From Prosthecobacter sp. (GTDB lineage: Bacteria; Verrucomicrobiota; Verrucomicrobiia; Verrucomicrobiales; Verrucomicrobiaceae), in contig JAUREI010000023.1 of NCBI GenBank assembly GCA_030827515.1, positions 1 through 33,388 of the forward strand: a stretch of 33,388 bases of DNA, given 5' to 3'. Each line of letters begins with the position of its first letter. Position 1 is the first letter of the stretch. Below, one piece after another: positions 1 through 9,310 of the stretch. The notes beneath the pieces are model-generated. The model was not told the DNA's origin, did not search any database, and saw only the letters and a list, made by a program, of their open reading frames with translations. The translations under genes and the position numbers were made by a program.

Positions 1-693
1 ATGGGCCAGCGGTGCCGGGCGCAACTGGAAGGCGGTGATGCCAACATTCATGGGTGCCTCCAGAGCAACGGAATGAAACTCGACGACCCGCCCCTCAGGC
101 ACCTCCATGGGCCGGTCACTGAAGTGCCAGACGCGCGCGCCGGGGTCGAGCTCGGCCAGCCTGCCAGCCGCAGTCAGCGCCGCCTCCGGGTGGGGGGGCA
201 CCGGCCTCGGCTGCAACGCGTCAAGCAGGCGCAGGCATTCGCGGCGGTTGCGGCTGCGCGACAACGGCACATGGGCCGTGGCATCGGCCACCACCAGCGA
301 CAACACCGCCTCCTCGGGCAGGGACCTCAGGCGGGCACGGACAAGATCGCGCGCTGCGTCCAGCCGGCTGATTCCCCCGGCATCGCGCGCTGCCATGGCG
401 GCGGTCACGTCGACCACCAGCACAACCGCGGGCGGCGTCTCCAAACCCGTGTCGGCGGTCGGCCGTGCCAGGGCGAAAATGGCGAGCAGCAACACCAGCA
501 GGCTGAGCAGCAGGGACAGCCAGCGCTTGAGTCGGCGCAGCCAGGCCGATTCCTGGTGCTCACGGGCGAGCGATCGAAAAAACAAAAGGGTGGAAACCGG
601 CAGCCGCCGGGCCTTCTTCTTGAACAGGTAGAGCGCCAGCGGGATCAGCGCCAACCAGGCCAGGTGCAGGAAATGGGGGGCGAGAAAACGCAT
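1..693 (-). CDS. BatA-like vWA membrane protein (partial, C-terminus beyond left edge)
   Basis: The first 231 residues are visible and the frame is open to base 1. The N-terminus starts MRFLAPHFLHLAWLALIPLA and has two hydrophobic segments (about residues 10-24 and 58-76) separated by a basic linker with FKKKARR, the arrangement of the BatA N-terminal membrane domain. A von Willebrand A fold follows from about residue 89. Its metal site reads D95-V-T97-A-A99, where the usual pattern is DxSxS, so the second serine is missing. The gene begins 3 bases after the DUF58 stop, so it belongs to the moxR-DUF58 operon. In related clusters these proteins are membrane partners of the MoxR ATPase; the exact function is not established. 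The product name is confident at the domain level, not at the level of role. Confidence 0.82.
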   Translation of the reverse strand, partial: MRFLAPHFLHLAWLALIPLALYLFKKKARRLPVSTLLFFRSLAREHQESAWLRRLKRWLSLLLSLLVLLLAIFALARPTADTGLETPPAVVLVVDVTAAMAARDAGGISRLDAARDLVRARLRSLPEEAVLSLVVADATAHVPLSRSRNRRECLRLLDALQPRPVPPHPEAALTAAGRLAELDPGARVWHFSDRPMEVPEGRVVEFHSVALEAPMNVGITAFQLRPAPLAH

Positions 694-696
694 GGT

Positions 697-1611
697 TCAG
701 ACGCCGCCGGCCAGGGCGGAACCGCGGTTCAGGAGATCCAGGAAACGGTCTTCGAAGGGTTCATCGGCGGCGCACTGCATGAAATCGATGCGGTGAGCCG
801 CGCAGGCGCGCGCCAGGTGATCGCAGAAGCCGTCAAAGGTTTCGGCATAAAGCGCCACCTCCCGACGGGTGATCCAAAAGCGCCGGCGCTCCCCGGTCTC
901 CACCTCATCAAGCTCAACCTCGCCCTCGATCCGCGGTTCACGTTCCTCGGGATGAATGATCTGGACAAAGTGGGTTTCGCCCGGCCAGGCCGCGGCATGC
1001 TTGACCGCGCTGGCCGCCGCCTCCAGATCGCGACCGAAGAAGTCGGAGATCACAAAGATGACCCCGTACCGCTGGCGTGCCGGTCGGAAATCGGCAAAGG
1101 CGCGCTCCAGATCGGTGAGGCCTCCGAACTCAAGTCGCGAGGCCGTTTGCAGAATTTTTTCCATGTTGCCCTGCCCGCGCAGGGGCGGCAGTTCCTGTCG
1201 GACGCCGTCGCCGAGCGAATACAAGCTGACGCGCTGCTGGCCGGCCAGACCAAGGTAGGCAAGGGCGACCGCAAAGCGCAGGGACTGGCGACGCTTGTCG
1301 GCGAAGGGCCTCGCCATCGAGGCACTGGTGTCGACAACGACATGCAGGTTCAACTCCTGGGTCTCCTCGTAGAGACGCACGAACAATTTGTCGAGACGCG
1401 CATACAGGCGCCAGTCGATCGCCCGGTAGTCCTCGCGAGGGGTGTAGTGGCGATAGTCCTTGAACTCGCGGGTGTAGCCGGTGGCGGGCGTCGACTGCGC
1501 ACCCCGGCGGGTCAGCACCCGGCGCTTGCGCAGACGCACGGCCAGCGAACGCAGCCGGTCCAGAAAGGCGGCGTCAAAGAGCTCCTCGCGGGCAAGGGTG
1601 GCCTCGCTCAT
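697..1611 (-). CDS. DUF58 domain protein (vWA-like), moxR operon
   Basis: This is a 304-residue soluble protein. The DUF58 signature spans about residues 46-80 and includes DYRHYTPREDYRAIDWR. It is followed by a vWA-like core with an intact metal site, D94-T-S96-A-S98. I chose the ATG at 1611 because it gives MSEATLAREELF; an earlier in-frame start at 1680 would overlap the moxR end by 59 bases and adds a low-complexity Arg/Pro stretch. It starts 10 bases after the moxR stop and ends 3 bases before the BatA-like gene. DUF58 proteins are usually encoded next to MoxR ATPases and are thought to act as their vWA-type partners; this is family knowledge, and the substrate is unknown. Confidence 0.9.
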   Translation of the reverse strand: MSEATLAREELFDAAFLDRLRSLAVRLRKRRVLTRRGAQSTPATGYTREFKDYRHYTPREDYRAIDWRLYARLDKLFVRLYEETQELNLHVVVDTSASMARPFADKRRQSLRFAVALAYLGLAGQQRVSLYSLGDGVRQELPPLRGQGNMEKILQTASRLEFGGLTDLERAFADFRPARQRYGVIFVISDFFGRDLEAAASAVKHAAAWPGETHFVQIIHPEEREPRIEGEVELDEVETGERRRFWITRREVALYAETFDGFCDHLARACAAHRIDFMQCAADEPFEDRFLDLLNRGSALAGGV

Positions 1612-1621
1612 GACAAGACGG

Positions 1622-2602
<981 letters not shown>

Positions 2603-2696
2603 GCGCGATCAGGGCAGCAGGAAACGGCGGCCGCGTCCAGTCGAAACGTGCGGGTACGCGCCTTCTGTGCCAGAATCTCGCGGAAGATTGCCGCGC

Positions 2697-3674
2697 TCAC
2701 TTGGTGGCGCCGGAAACCTGCAGCCCGGGCCGGGCCGCGGCCAACTGCCTGAGCCCGGCCGGCGTGGTCTTGGTCTGGAACAGGTAAACCTGTTTCAGCG
2801 ACGGCAATTCCGCCAGTTGCTTGAGGCCGGCATCGGTGATGCCTGTGCCGAAGAGGTTGAGCGTCTGAAGTCGCGGCAGGTCCTTCAGGGCCGCCAGGCC
2901 GGCGTCAGTGACCTCGGTCTGGCGCAGGTCGAGGGCAACCAGGCGCGGGAAGCCGGCCAGGCTCTTCAGTGCCGCGTCCGTGACGGCGGTGCGGCCGAGA
3001 TCGAGTCGGACCAGTTGTTCCTTGAGACCGGCCAGCGCGGCGACCTTGTCGTCGGTGCAACGTGAGACACCGGTCAGGAAATCGGCGCGCAGCAGGGCAC
3101 CATCGACCCGCAGCGGCGCCACCTGGGCACCGGCGGTCTTGGCCGCCTCAAGGGCCGCGTCCGGCGCCGGCTTGAGGTCCTTCTCCAGTTCGGCATAGAG
3201 CAGGTCATGCTCGCGCGGCTTCGGTTCAGCGGACTTGGCGGGAGCTGCCACCTCCGGGGGCGCTCCCTCCATATTGCCCTTCCATTCGCCGAAGTCGGCA
3301 CCGGCGGCAATCCACTCCTTGAACAACTGGATCTCGTCCGCGGTCAGCGGGTCCCCCTTGGGCGGCATGAACATGTCATCGTCCTTGGGCAGGGTGACGA
3401 CCTCTAACAGGTAACTCTTGGCGACATTGCCCGGCACCAGAGCCGGGCCGGTCTCTCCACCCTTGAGCATGGCCCAGGCGGCATCAAGGCGAAGCCCTCC
3501 CTTGGGCTTCTTGACGCGGCCATCCTCCTCATAGGGTGCCTTGTGACAGTCGAGGCACTTTTTCTCGAGCACCGGCAGGATCTGCTTGCCGAAATCCACG
3601 GCCGGAAGCCCCCCCGCACCAAGGAAGGCGGCAATGAGAACAAACATGAGCTGACGATTCAGGATGAATGACAT
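2697..3674 (-). CDS. Exported planctomycete-type cytochrome c / leucine-rich repeat protein
   Basis: The 325-residue product begins with a hydrophobic signal segment (about residues 8-25). A PSCyt1-type haem domain follows, with the site C40-L-D-C43-H44 and a downstream MPPKG that probably carries the methionine ligand. After an Ala/Pro/Glu-rich linker (about 135-180) come four to five leucine-rich repeats of about 24 residues with the phrase VTDAGLAAL or close variants. The fusion suggests a periplasmic or outer-surface redox protein with a binding platform. DUF1549 and DUF1553, which accompany PSCyt1 in many PVC proteins, are absent here. A second possible start is Met10. The gene is divergent from glgC and lies 94 bases upstream of moxR on the same strand, but a functional link to moxR is not shown. 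Confidence 0.85.
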   Translation of the reverse strand: MSFILNRQLMFVLIAAFLGAGGLPAVDFGKQILPVLEKKCLDCHKAPYEEDGRVKKPKGGLRLDAAWAMLKGGETGPALVPGNVAKSYLLEVVTLPKDDDMFMPPKGDPLTADEIQLFKEWIAAGADFGEWKGNMEGAPPEVAAPAKSAEPKPREHDLLYAELEKDLKPAPDAALEAAKTAGAQVAPLRVDGALLRADFLTGVSRCTDDKVAALAGLKEQLVRLDLGRTAVTDAALKSLAGFPRLVALDLRQTEVTDAGLAALKDLPRLQTLNLFGTGITDAGLKQLAELPSLKQVYLFQTKTTPAGLRQLAAARPGLQVSGATK

Positions 3675-3796
3675 GGCGAGATGGAAAGTGAACTGCTAAG
3701 AGGGTGGATGGAAGCCCCCTGAAAAAACAGGCAATTGAAACGCTTGCCTACCGTCTTTGTTTCAGGGAAAACTGGCCGCTCACACCTCTCTTCACC

Positions 3797-5095
3797 ATGC
3801 CGAACCGCATTCAAACCGGTGCCATTCTCAGGAACTCGACGCTCGCGATCATCATGGGGGGAGGCGCCGGCACCCGGCTGTTCCCGCTCACCAAGGACCG
3901 AGCCAAACCGGCCGTGCCGCTTGCCGGCAAATACCGCCTCGTCGACATTCCGATCAGCAACTGCATCAACTCGGGCGTCCGCCAGGTCTTCGTGTTGACC
4001 CAGTACAACAGCGCCTCGCTCAACCGCCACATCGCCCGCACCTACAAGTTCGACGCCTTTGGCCGCAGCTTCGTCGAGGTGCTCGCCGCCCAGCAAACAC
4101 CCGAAGGCGAGCGCTGGTATCAGGGCACCGCCGACGCCGTGCGCAAGAATCTGCGCTACTTTCTCGAGGGCGACCACCAGTACTTCCTCATCCTCAGCGG
4201 CGACCAACTCTACCGCATGGACATCCGGCAGGTGATGAACCAGCATCTCGCCTCCGAGGCCGACCTGACTATCGCCACCCTGCCGGTCAACTCCCAGGAT
4301 GCCACCAGCCTCGGCATCATGAAGACAGACACCAGCGGTCGCATCCATGAGTTTGTTGAGAAACCCAAGGATCCCGCCGTGCTCAAGGCGCTGCAGATGC
4401 CGGAGGAAACCAAGCGCGAACTCGGCCTGCCCCTCACCGAGGCGAGCTACCAAGCCTCGATGGGGATTTACGTCTTCAATCGCCAGGCGCTGATCGACAG
4501 CCTGGACAACGACCTGATGGACTTCGGCAAGAACATCATCCCCGAGGCCCTAAAGAAATACCACGTCCACGCCTACAACTTCCAGGGTTACTGGGAGGAC
4601 ATCGGCACCATACGCTCCTTCTTCAACGCCAACCTCGATCTTTGCAAGCTGGTGCCCCAGTACGACTTCTTCGACTCCAGCGCGCCCATCTTCACCAACG
4701 CCCGTTTCCTGCCCGCGACCAAAATCAACGGTGCCACCATCCGCGAGGCGCTCATTTCCGACGGCTGCATCATCACCGATGCCCATGTGGAAACGACTGT
4801 GGTCGGCCTGCGCTCCATCATCGAGCGCGGCACGACCATTCGCGAAACCATCCTCATGGGCGCCGACTACTACGCCGGAGCCGATGGCACCGATCCCAAC
4901 CGCCCGGCCCCCGGCATCGGGCGCAACTGCCGCATCGAACGCGCGATCATCGACAAGAACGTCCACATCGGCGACAACGTGGTCATCACGCCCGAGGGCA
5001 AGCCCGAGCACATGGACGACGAGAACTTTTACATACGCGACGGAATCGTCATCATCCCGAAAGGCGCCGTCATCCCCTCCAACACCTGGATCTGA
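3797..5095 (+). CDS. glgC: Glucose-1-phosphate adenylyltransferase (ADP-glucose pyrophosphorylase)
   Basis: The enzyme makes ADP-glucose from glucose-1-phosphate and ATP, the committed step of glycogen synthesis. The product is 432 residues, normal for GlgC. The nucleotide-binding motif GGGAGTRLFPLTKDRAKPAV begins at residue 21, and WYQGTADAVRKN, ILSGDQLYRMD and FVEKPKDP follow in the usual order. The C-terminal third contains left-handed beta-helix repeats with I/V-rich hexads. The motif LAGKYRLVDIPISNCINSG resembles the plant/cyanobacterial branch more than the enterobacterial one (inference by eye). I chose ATG 3797 (MPNRIQTG); an in-frame ATG at 3704 would add 31 atypical residues. No Shine-Dalgarno is present and the bases before ATG are pyrimidine-rich. 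The stop lies 6 bases from the convergent regulator gene. Confidence 0.96.
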   Translation: MPNRIQTGAILRNSTLAIIMGGGAGTRLFPLTKDRAKPAVPLAGKYRLVDIPISNCINSGVRQVFVLTQYNSASLNRHIARTYKFDAFGRSFVEVLAAQQTPEGERWYQGTADAVRKNLRYFLEGDHQYFLILSGDQLYRMDIRQVMNQHLASEADLTIATLPVNSQDATSLGIMKTDTSGRIHEFVEKPKDPAVLKALQMPEETKRELGLPLTEASYQASMGIYVFNRQALIDSLDNDLMDFGKNIIPEALKKYHVHAYNFQGYWEDIGTIRSFFNANLDLCKLVPQYDFFDSSAPIFTNARFLPATKINGATIREALISDGCIITDAHVETTVVGLRSIIERGTTIRETILMGADYYAGADGTDPNRPAPGIGRNCRIERAIIDKNVHIGDNVVITPEGKPEHMDDENFYIRDGIVIIPKGAVIPSNTWI

Positions 5096-5101
5096 CCGGA
5101 C

Positions 5102-6382
5102 TCAGCCGCCCAGACCGAGTTCCCGCAGGCGCTTGCGCAGAGTTGCCCGATTGAGTCGCAGCGCCGCCGCCATGTGGGTGGGACGCCCCTCGTATCGACG
5201 CAGCAATTCGGCCAGCATCCGCCGCTCCACTCCCGCGAGCAGAGTTTCATAATCCGTCGTGGCATCCGTCGTCAGGCGGAAATCCAGCCATCCCACAAGA
5301 GCGCGCTCCAAAACCGCCTCAATGGCCACACCGGCGGGGACTCGACCCGCCGCAAGTTCCGGGGGCAGGTGATGGGGCAAGACGAGCGACGTCGTGCAGA
5401 CCGCGGCGGCATGCCGCATCGCCACAGCGAGTTCACGCACGTTGCCCGGCCAGTCATGCCCCTTGAGCAGGGCCAGTGCGGACGGATCCAGACGCAGTTC
5501 CCGACCCTGGGACGCCAGTCCAAGCAGATGCGCCGCCAGTGCCGGCAAATCCTCCGCCCGCTCCGCCAGCGCCGGCAACCGCAGCTGGAGCACGCCGAGC
5601 TGGTAATACAAATCCTCGCGAAAACGCCCCCCGGAAATGGCGGCGGGCAGATCGGCGGAGCTCGTCACCAGGAGCCTCGGCCCACCCTCGCGCAGGGTTT
5701 GAGCAAGATCTGCCTGAAGTGGCAGCGGCAGGCGCGCCACTTCCTCGACCAGCAGGCTGCCGTCCTCTTGGAGCAGGCGCCTCAATTCGTCACGAGCCTC
5801 GGACTCGGGCCATTCATCCCAGCGATAAAACCGCACTGAACCGGCACCCGGGTCATGCCGTGCAATGATTTCAGCCGCCAGAGTCTTGCCCGAACCGGCT
5901 GGACCGGTGATCAACACCGGCTCGCGCGTCGCACAGGCCTGGGCCAGGACGGCAAAGGCGCGCTGCATCTCCGGGGTTGCCCCAATCATCAATCCCGATC
6001 CGTTCGCCACCGCCTTTGCTGCGGGGGCCTCCAGCAGGGCGCGCAAACACCCCTGCAAATCAGGCAGGCTCAGCGGCTTCAGAAAATACTCGCGCACACC
6101 CAACCGGCGCGCCTCGAGGGCATGCTCCAAGGTGCCGTGCGCGGTCAACACCACGACTGGTGGTGGATTCGGGGCGGCCTGCAGGGCTTCCAGAACCTTC
6201 AATCCGCCCAGGTCGGGCAGGCCGATGTCGAGTAAGACAACCTCCAATCCGCCCCTGCGCGCCTTCTCCACCCCCCCCTGCCCCGTGGCCGCCACCACCG
6301 GCTCGGCCCCCAGACGGCGCACCACCACCGCCAGCGCGGCGGCAAGAGCATGGTCGTCCTCGATGATGAGCACCCGGGGCAT
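5102..6382 (-). CDS. NtrC-like response regulator lacking the GAFTGA region
   Basis: This 426-residue protein has a receiver domain (acidic pocket E8-D9-D10, phospho-acceptor D52, T80, K102), an AAA+ domain and a Fis-type helix-turn-helix at about 393-423 (RPTHMAAALRLNRATLRKRL). Walker A is GPAGSGKT (160-167), Walker B is the altered SLLVEEV (209-215), and FREDLYYQLGV and WPGNVREL (311-318) are typical of sigma-54 activators. Only about 41 residues separate Walker A from Walker B, and the loop that normally carries GAFTGA is gone. It therefore probably cannot remodel sigma-54 polymerase and may regulate by DNA binding alone, as other GAFTGA-less family members do. It starts 6 bases after the sensor kinase stop, its likely partner. 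Confidence 0.92.
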   Translation of the reverse strand: MPRVLIIEDDHALAAALAVVVRRLGAEPVVAATGQGGVEKARRGGLEVVLLDIGLPDLGGLKVLEALQAAPNPPPVVVLTAHGTLEHALEARRLGVREYFLKPLSLPDLQGCLRALLEAPAAKAVANGSGLMIGATPEMQRAFAVLAQACATREPVLITGPAGSGKTLAAEIIARHDPGAGSVRFYRWDEWPESEARDELRRLLQEDGSLLVEEVARLPLPLQADLAQTLREGGPRLLVTSSADLPAAISGGRFREDLYYQLGVLQLRLPALAERAEDLPALAAHLLGLASQGRELRLDPSALALLKGHDWPGNVRELAVAMRHAAAVCTTSLVLPHHLPPELAAGRVPAGVAIEAVLERALVGWLDFRLTTDATTDYETLLAGVERRMLAELLRRYEGRPTHMAAALRLNRATLRKRLRELGLGG

Positions 6383-6388
6383 GAAAGT

Positions 6389-7696
6389 TTATAAATCGGT
6401 TTCCACACCACAGGGCAACTCCATTTCAACGAGCGCCCCGCCTTGTGGATGGTTTTTAACCGACAAGCCGCCTCCGTGGGCGGAAAAAATCTCTGCTCCC
6501 ACATTCAGACCCACTCCCATGCCACCCTCCTTTTCGGAAAAAAACAGGCCCGTGGCCTGGTCCAGGGCGGCAGCACTGAACCCCGGACCTTGGTCCCGCA
6601 CGGCGATCCTCACCCGGCCGGACGCGACCCCCAGCACAACCTCGACCACGCCACCACCGGGCATCGCCTGAATGGCATTGAGCAGGACGTTGCGCAATGC
6701 CTGCCGCAACCGGGTGCGGTCGGCCCGCACGCGCGGGTCCGGCCCGGGTTCGAAACGCAGTTCAACACCGGCATGCTCCGCCTGTGCGGCCAGGGTGTCG
6801 AGCGTCTCGGCGACCAGGGCACGCAGATCCAGCAGCGCCGTCTGCGGAGGTGCCGGCCTCGCCAGGAACAGCCACTGATTGACCAACCCCCCGATGACCT
6901 CCGCCTCGGCACGCACATGCTCCAGCGAACGAACCGACTCGGCATCGAGTTCGGAGACATCCACAAGCTGGGCATGGAGCTGAATCGAGGCCAGAGGATT
7001 CTTGATCTCATGGGCCAGCCCGGTGGCCACGCGTCCGAGAAGCGCCAGTCGCTCCGACTGCTCACGCCGGCGCCGCTCCTCGTGCAGGTCGGTCCGCGCC
7101 TCGGTCAGGGCACGGGCGAGCTGGCCGACCTCGTCCGCACGCGCCACCTCCGGCGGCGGCTCCCCTTCCCGACTGAAAAAGCCAGGAAGCACCCGCGTCA
7201 GCGCCTTCACAGGTCGGACCACCTGGCGCGCCCCAAGCCAGGCAAGCGAGGCCGACACCGCCCAAAAGGCAAACAGGGCGTGGCGGGTCGCCGGCCGACT
7301 CAGACTCAGGGTCAACGGGGGTTCTTCGCGCAGAAAGACCATGTCGTGAGCCGCATCAACGCCGATCACGACCGCCTCGCGACCCTCCGCCTGGCGCACC
7401 GGCTCCTGCGTCCCAGTCGAGACAATCTCGGCAGAGGCTGCGCCGCGGGGCCGGAAGCTGATGTCCACGCCAAGCAAGGCGCTCATGTCGGACGCAAGTT
7501 TCGAACTGCGCGGCAAATTCAGTCGGCGAACAAAATCAGCATGCCGTTGTGCCAGCGCTGCAAATTCCCGGCGCGATTCCGCCCGCTGCTGGTGGGCAAG
7601 CCAGGCGAGCAGCAACAGCGACCCGACCGTCACGCAGGCCAGCAGGACCAGGCCGTGCCGGGCCGCCAGACTACGGTGCCATGCCGGGGCGCTCAT
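6389..7696 (-). CDS. Membrane sensor histidine kinase
   Basis: The 435-residue kinase has a first membrane helix at about 15-34, a sensor segment of roughly 105 residues, and a second helix at about 139-160. A HAMP-like linker with VRPVKAL and ADEVGQLARAL follows. The H box is GLAHEIKNPL with the phospho-acceptor H229; the N box NVLLNAIQAM begins near 336, and the G boxes are DQGPGFS and GGMGVGLNV. This is the NtrB/ZraS-like class that pairs with NtrC-type regulators. The ATG overlaps the gluconokinase stop by 4 bases (ATGA) and the regulator follows after 6 bases, so the three genes are probably translated from one transcript. The signal sensed cannot be read from the sequence; the gluconokinase neighbour hints at sugar-acid or energy status. 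Confidence 0.93.
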   Translation of the reverse strand: MSAPAWHRSLAARHGLVLLACVTVGSLLLLAWLAHQQRAESRREFAALAQRHADFVRRLNLPRSSKLASDMSALLGVDISFRPRGAASAEIVSTGTQEPVRQAEGREAVVIGVDAAHDMVFLREEPPLTLSLSRPATRHALFAFWAVSASLAWLGARQVVRPVKALTRVLPGFFSREGEPPPEVARADEVGQLARALTEARTDLHEERRRREQSERLALLGRVATGLAHEIKNPLASIQLHAQLVDVSELDAESVRSLEHVRAEAEVIGGLVNQWLFLARPAPPQTALLDLRALVAETLDTLAAQAEHAGVELRFEPGPDPRVRADRTRLRQALRNVLLNAIQAMPGGGVVEVVLGVASGRVRIAVRDQGPGFSAAALDQATGLFFSEKEGGMGVGLNVGAEIFSAHGGGLSVKNHPQGGALVEMELPCGVETDL

Positions 7697-8223
7697 GATC
7701 GGGGGGCCGCCAGGCGGTCAAGGATGTCGGCAGCGATGGCCTCAGGCTTCCGTCCGATGTCCACCATCCACAAGTCCGGGGTCTCCTCAAGGATGGCAAG
7801 CTGGCTGTCGAGCAGCGAAACCGGCATGTAATGGCCCTCGCGCGCCGACATGCGCCCGAAGATCAGCTCGCGTGAGCCCTTGAGGTGCAGGAAAACCAGA
7901 TCCTCCGGGCCATCCGGACCACGCAGGCGGTCGCGGTAGACCGCCTTCAGGGCCGAACAGGCGAGCACATACACGGGCGTCTGCTCGCGCATCCCCTCGA
8001 TCCGGGCGCGCAGCAGGTCAAACCAGGGCCGGCGGTCGTCGTCCGTCAGCGGCGTGCCGGCGCGCATCTTTGCCTTGCTTTCGACCGTGTGAAAATCGTC
8101 AGCATCCTCGAACACACCGCCCAGGGCCTCGGCCAGACGCGAGCCAATGAGCGATTTGCCGCAGCCGCAGACGCCCATGAGGATCAGGGTGCGAGGGGGC
8201 GAAAGAGCGGCGGCGGAGATCAT
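7693..8223 (-). CDS. gntK: Gluconokinase
   Basis: The enzyme phosphorylates D-gluconate to 6-phosphogluconate with ATP, feeding the pentose phosphate or Entner-Doudoroff pathway. From the ATG at 8223 it has 176 residues, the usual size. The P-loop is GVCGCGKS (17-24), followed by EDADDFHTVESKAKMRAGTPLTDDDR, of which the DDFH and G-x-PLTDDDR parts are family signatures. Further matches are ACSALK, and SAREGHYMP with LLDSQ near the C-terminus. An in-frame ATG at 8256 is possible and would add 11 residues; I prefer 8223 because homologues begin shortly before the P-loop. The stop overlaps the sensor kinase start. The gene is divergent from purU, and the roughly 100-base spacer must hold promoters for both directions. 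Confidence 0.92.
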   Translation of the reverse strand: MISAAALSPPRTLILMGVCGCGKSLIGSRLAEALGGVFEDADDFHTVESKAKMRAGTPLTDDDRRPWFDLLRARIEGMREQTPVYVLACSALKAVYRDRLRGPDGPEDLVFLHLKGSRELIFGRMSAREGHYMPVSLLDSQLAILEETPDLWMVDIGRKPEAIAADILDRLAAPRS

Positions 8224-8323
8224 GGCGGTTGCGGATGGTGGCTGGGTGCGGCACAAAAGTCAAAGGCGCGGCGGCCCGGTAATTTCCCTTTTCACCAGCC
8301 GCATTGCCCGTATTGCCTTCCCC

Positions 8324-9181
8324 ATGCCCTCCGACACCGCCACCCTGCTCATCCACTGCCCGGACCGCCCGGGCCTGGTCCATGACGTCACCGGCTTCAT
8401 CTTTGCCCACCAGGGCAACATCATCGACCTGCAGCAGCACATCGATCCCGATCAGGGTGCCTTCTTCATGCGCCTGGAGTGGAGCCTGGAAAACTTCACC
8501 CTCGAGGCCGCCGAGATCGAGCCGCGCCTGCAGCCCCTCGCACGCCGCCACGAGATGCGCCTGCAGCTCCACTTTGCCAGCCGGCGCAAGCGGGTCGCCC
8601 TCTTCGTCAGCAAGGACAGCCACTGCCTCTACGACCTGCTCGCCCGCCACGAGGCCGGCGACCTGCCGGTCGACATCCCGCTCATCGTCTCCAACCACGA
8701 GCACCTGCGCCCGGCCGCCGAGCGCTTTGGCATCCCCTTCCATCACCTGCCCGTCACTCCGGAGACCAAGGTCGCCCAGGAAGCCCGCCAGATCGAACTG
8801 CTGCGCGACGCCGGCATCGACACCATCGTGCTCGCCCGCTACATGCAGATCCTCAGCCCGGCGATGATCGAGGCCTTCCCGAACCAGATCCTCAACATCC
8901 ACCACAGCTTCCTTCCCGCCTTCGTCGGCGCCAAGCCCTACCACCAGGCCTACGAGCGAGGCGTGAAGATCATCGGCGCCACCAGCCACTACGTCACCGC
9001 CGACCTCGACCAGGGCCCGATCATCCATCAGGACGTCATGCGCGTCAGCCACGAGGACAGCGTCCAGGACCTCGTGCGCCTCGGCCGCGACCTTGAAAAA
9101 ACCGTCCTCGCCAAAGCCCTCTGGTGGCACGTCCGCGACCGCGTTCTCGTCTTCCGCAACAAGACCGTCGTGTTCGAGTGA
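8324..9181 (+). CDS. purU: Formyltetrahydrofolate deformylase
   Basis: PurU hydrolyses 10-formyltetrahydrofolate to formate and tetrahydrofolate, balancing the one-carbon pool and supplying formate for purine synthesis. The product has 285 residues, normal for the family. An N-terminal ACT domain (about 5-80, HCPDRPGLVHDVTGFI) is followed by the formyl-transferase fold. The catalytic set is visible as N191-I-H193 in NIHHSFLPAF and D229 in TADLDQGPI. I chose ATG 8324 (MPSDTATLLIHCPDRPG); an earlier in-frame ATG at 8147 would run into the opposing gluconokinase gene. There is no Shine-Dalgarno; the start is preceded by a C/T-rich stretch. The gene stands alone, with the 129 bases downstream holding no strong terminator that I could see. 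Confidence 0.96.
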   Translation: MPSDTATLLIHCPDRPGLVHDVTGFIFAHQGNIIDLQQHIDPDQGAFFMRLEWSLENFTLEAAEIEPRLQPLARRHEMRLQLHFASRRKRVALFVSKDSHCLYDLLARHEAGDLPVDIPLIVSNHEHLRPAAERFGIPFHHLPVTPETKVAQEARQIELLRDAGIDTIVLARYMQILSPAMIEAFPNQILNIHHSFLPAFVGAKPYHQAYERGVKIIGATSHYVTADLDQGPIIHQDVMRVSHEDSVQDLVRLGRDLEKTVLAKALWWHVRDRVLVFRNKTVVFE

Positions 9182-9310
9182 TGTCGTGCTCGAGGCGACG
9201 CCGTGCCGCTCGCCGGCAATCTGCCAAGTTCAGTCTCGGCAGCATCAAACGACGGCTGATCTTTTCACGTGCGCACACGGGTGCTTGTTGATGGGACGAA
9301 TCTCCCCGCC

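Noticed and set aside
3717-3767. Inverted repeat CCCTGAAA / TTTCAGGG between the LRR-cytochrome gene and glgC
   Set aside because: It has only 8 bases per arm with 35 bases between, in a divergent spacer; too short to claim an operator without conservation data.
9182-9310. Possible terminator or small gene in the spacer between purU and the DUF1553 gene
   Set aside because: Only 5-base stems (CTGCC/GGCAG) without a T-run and no plausible short reading frame are present.
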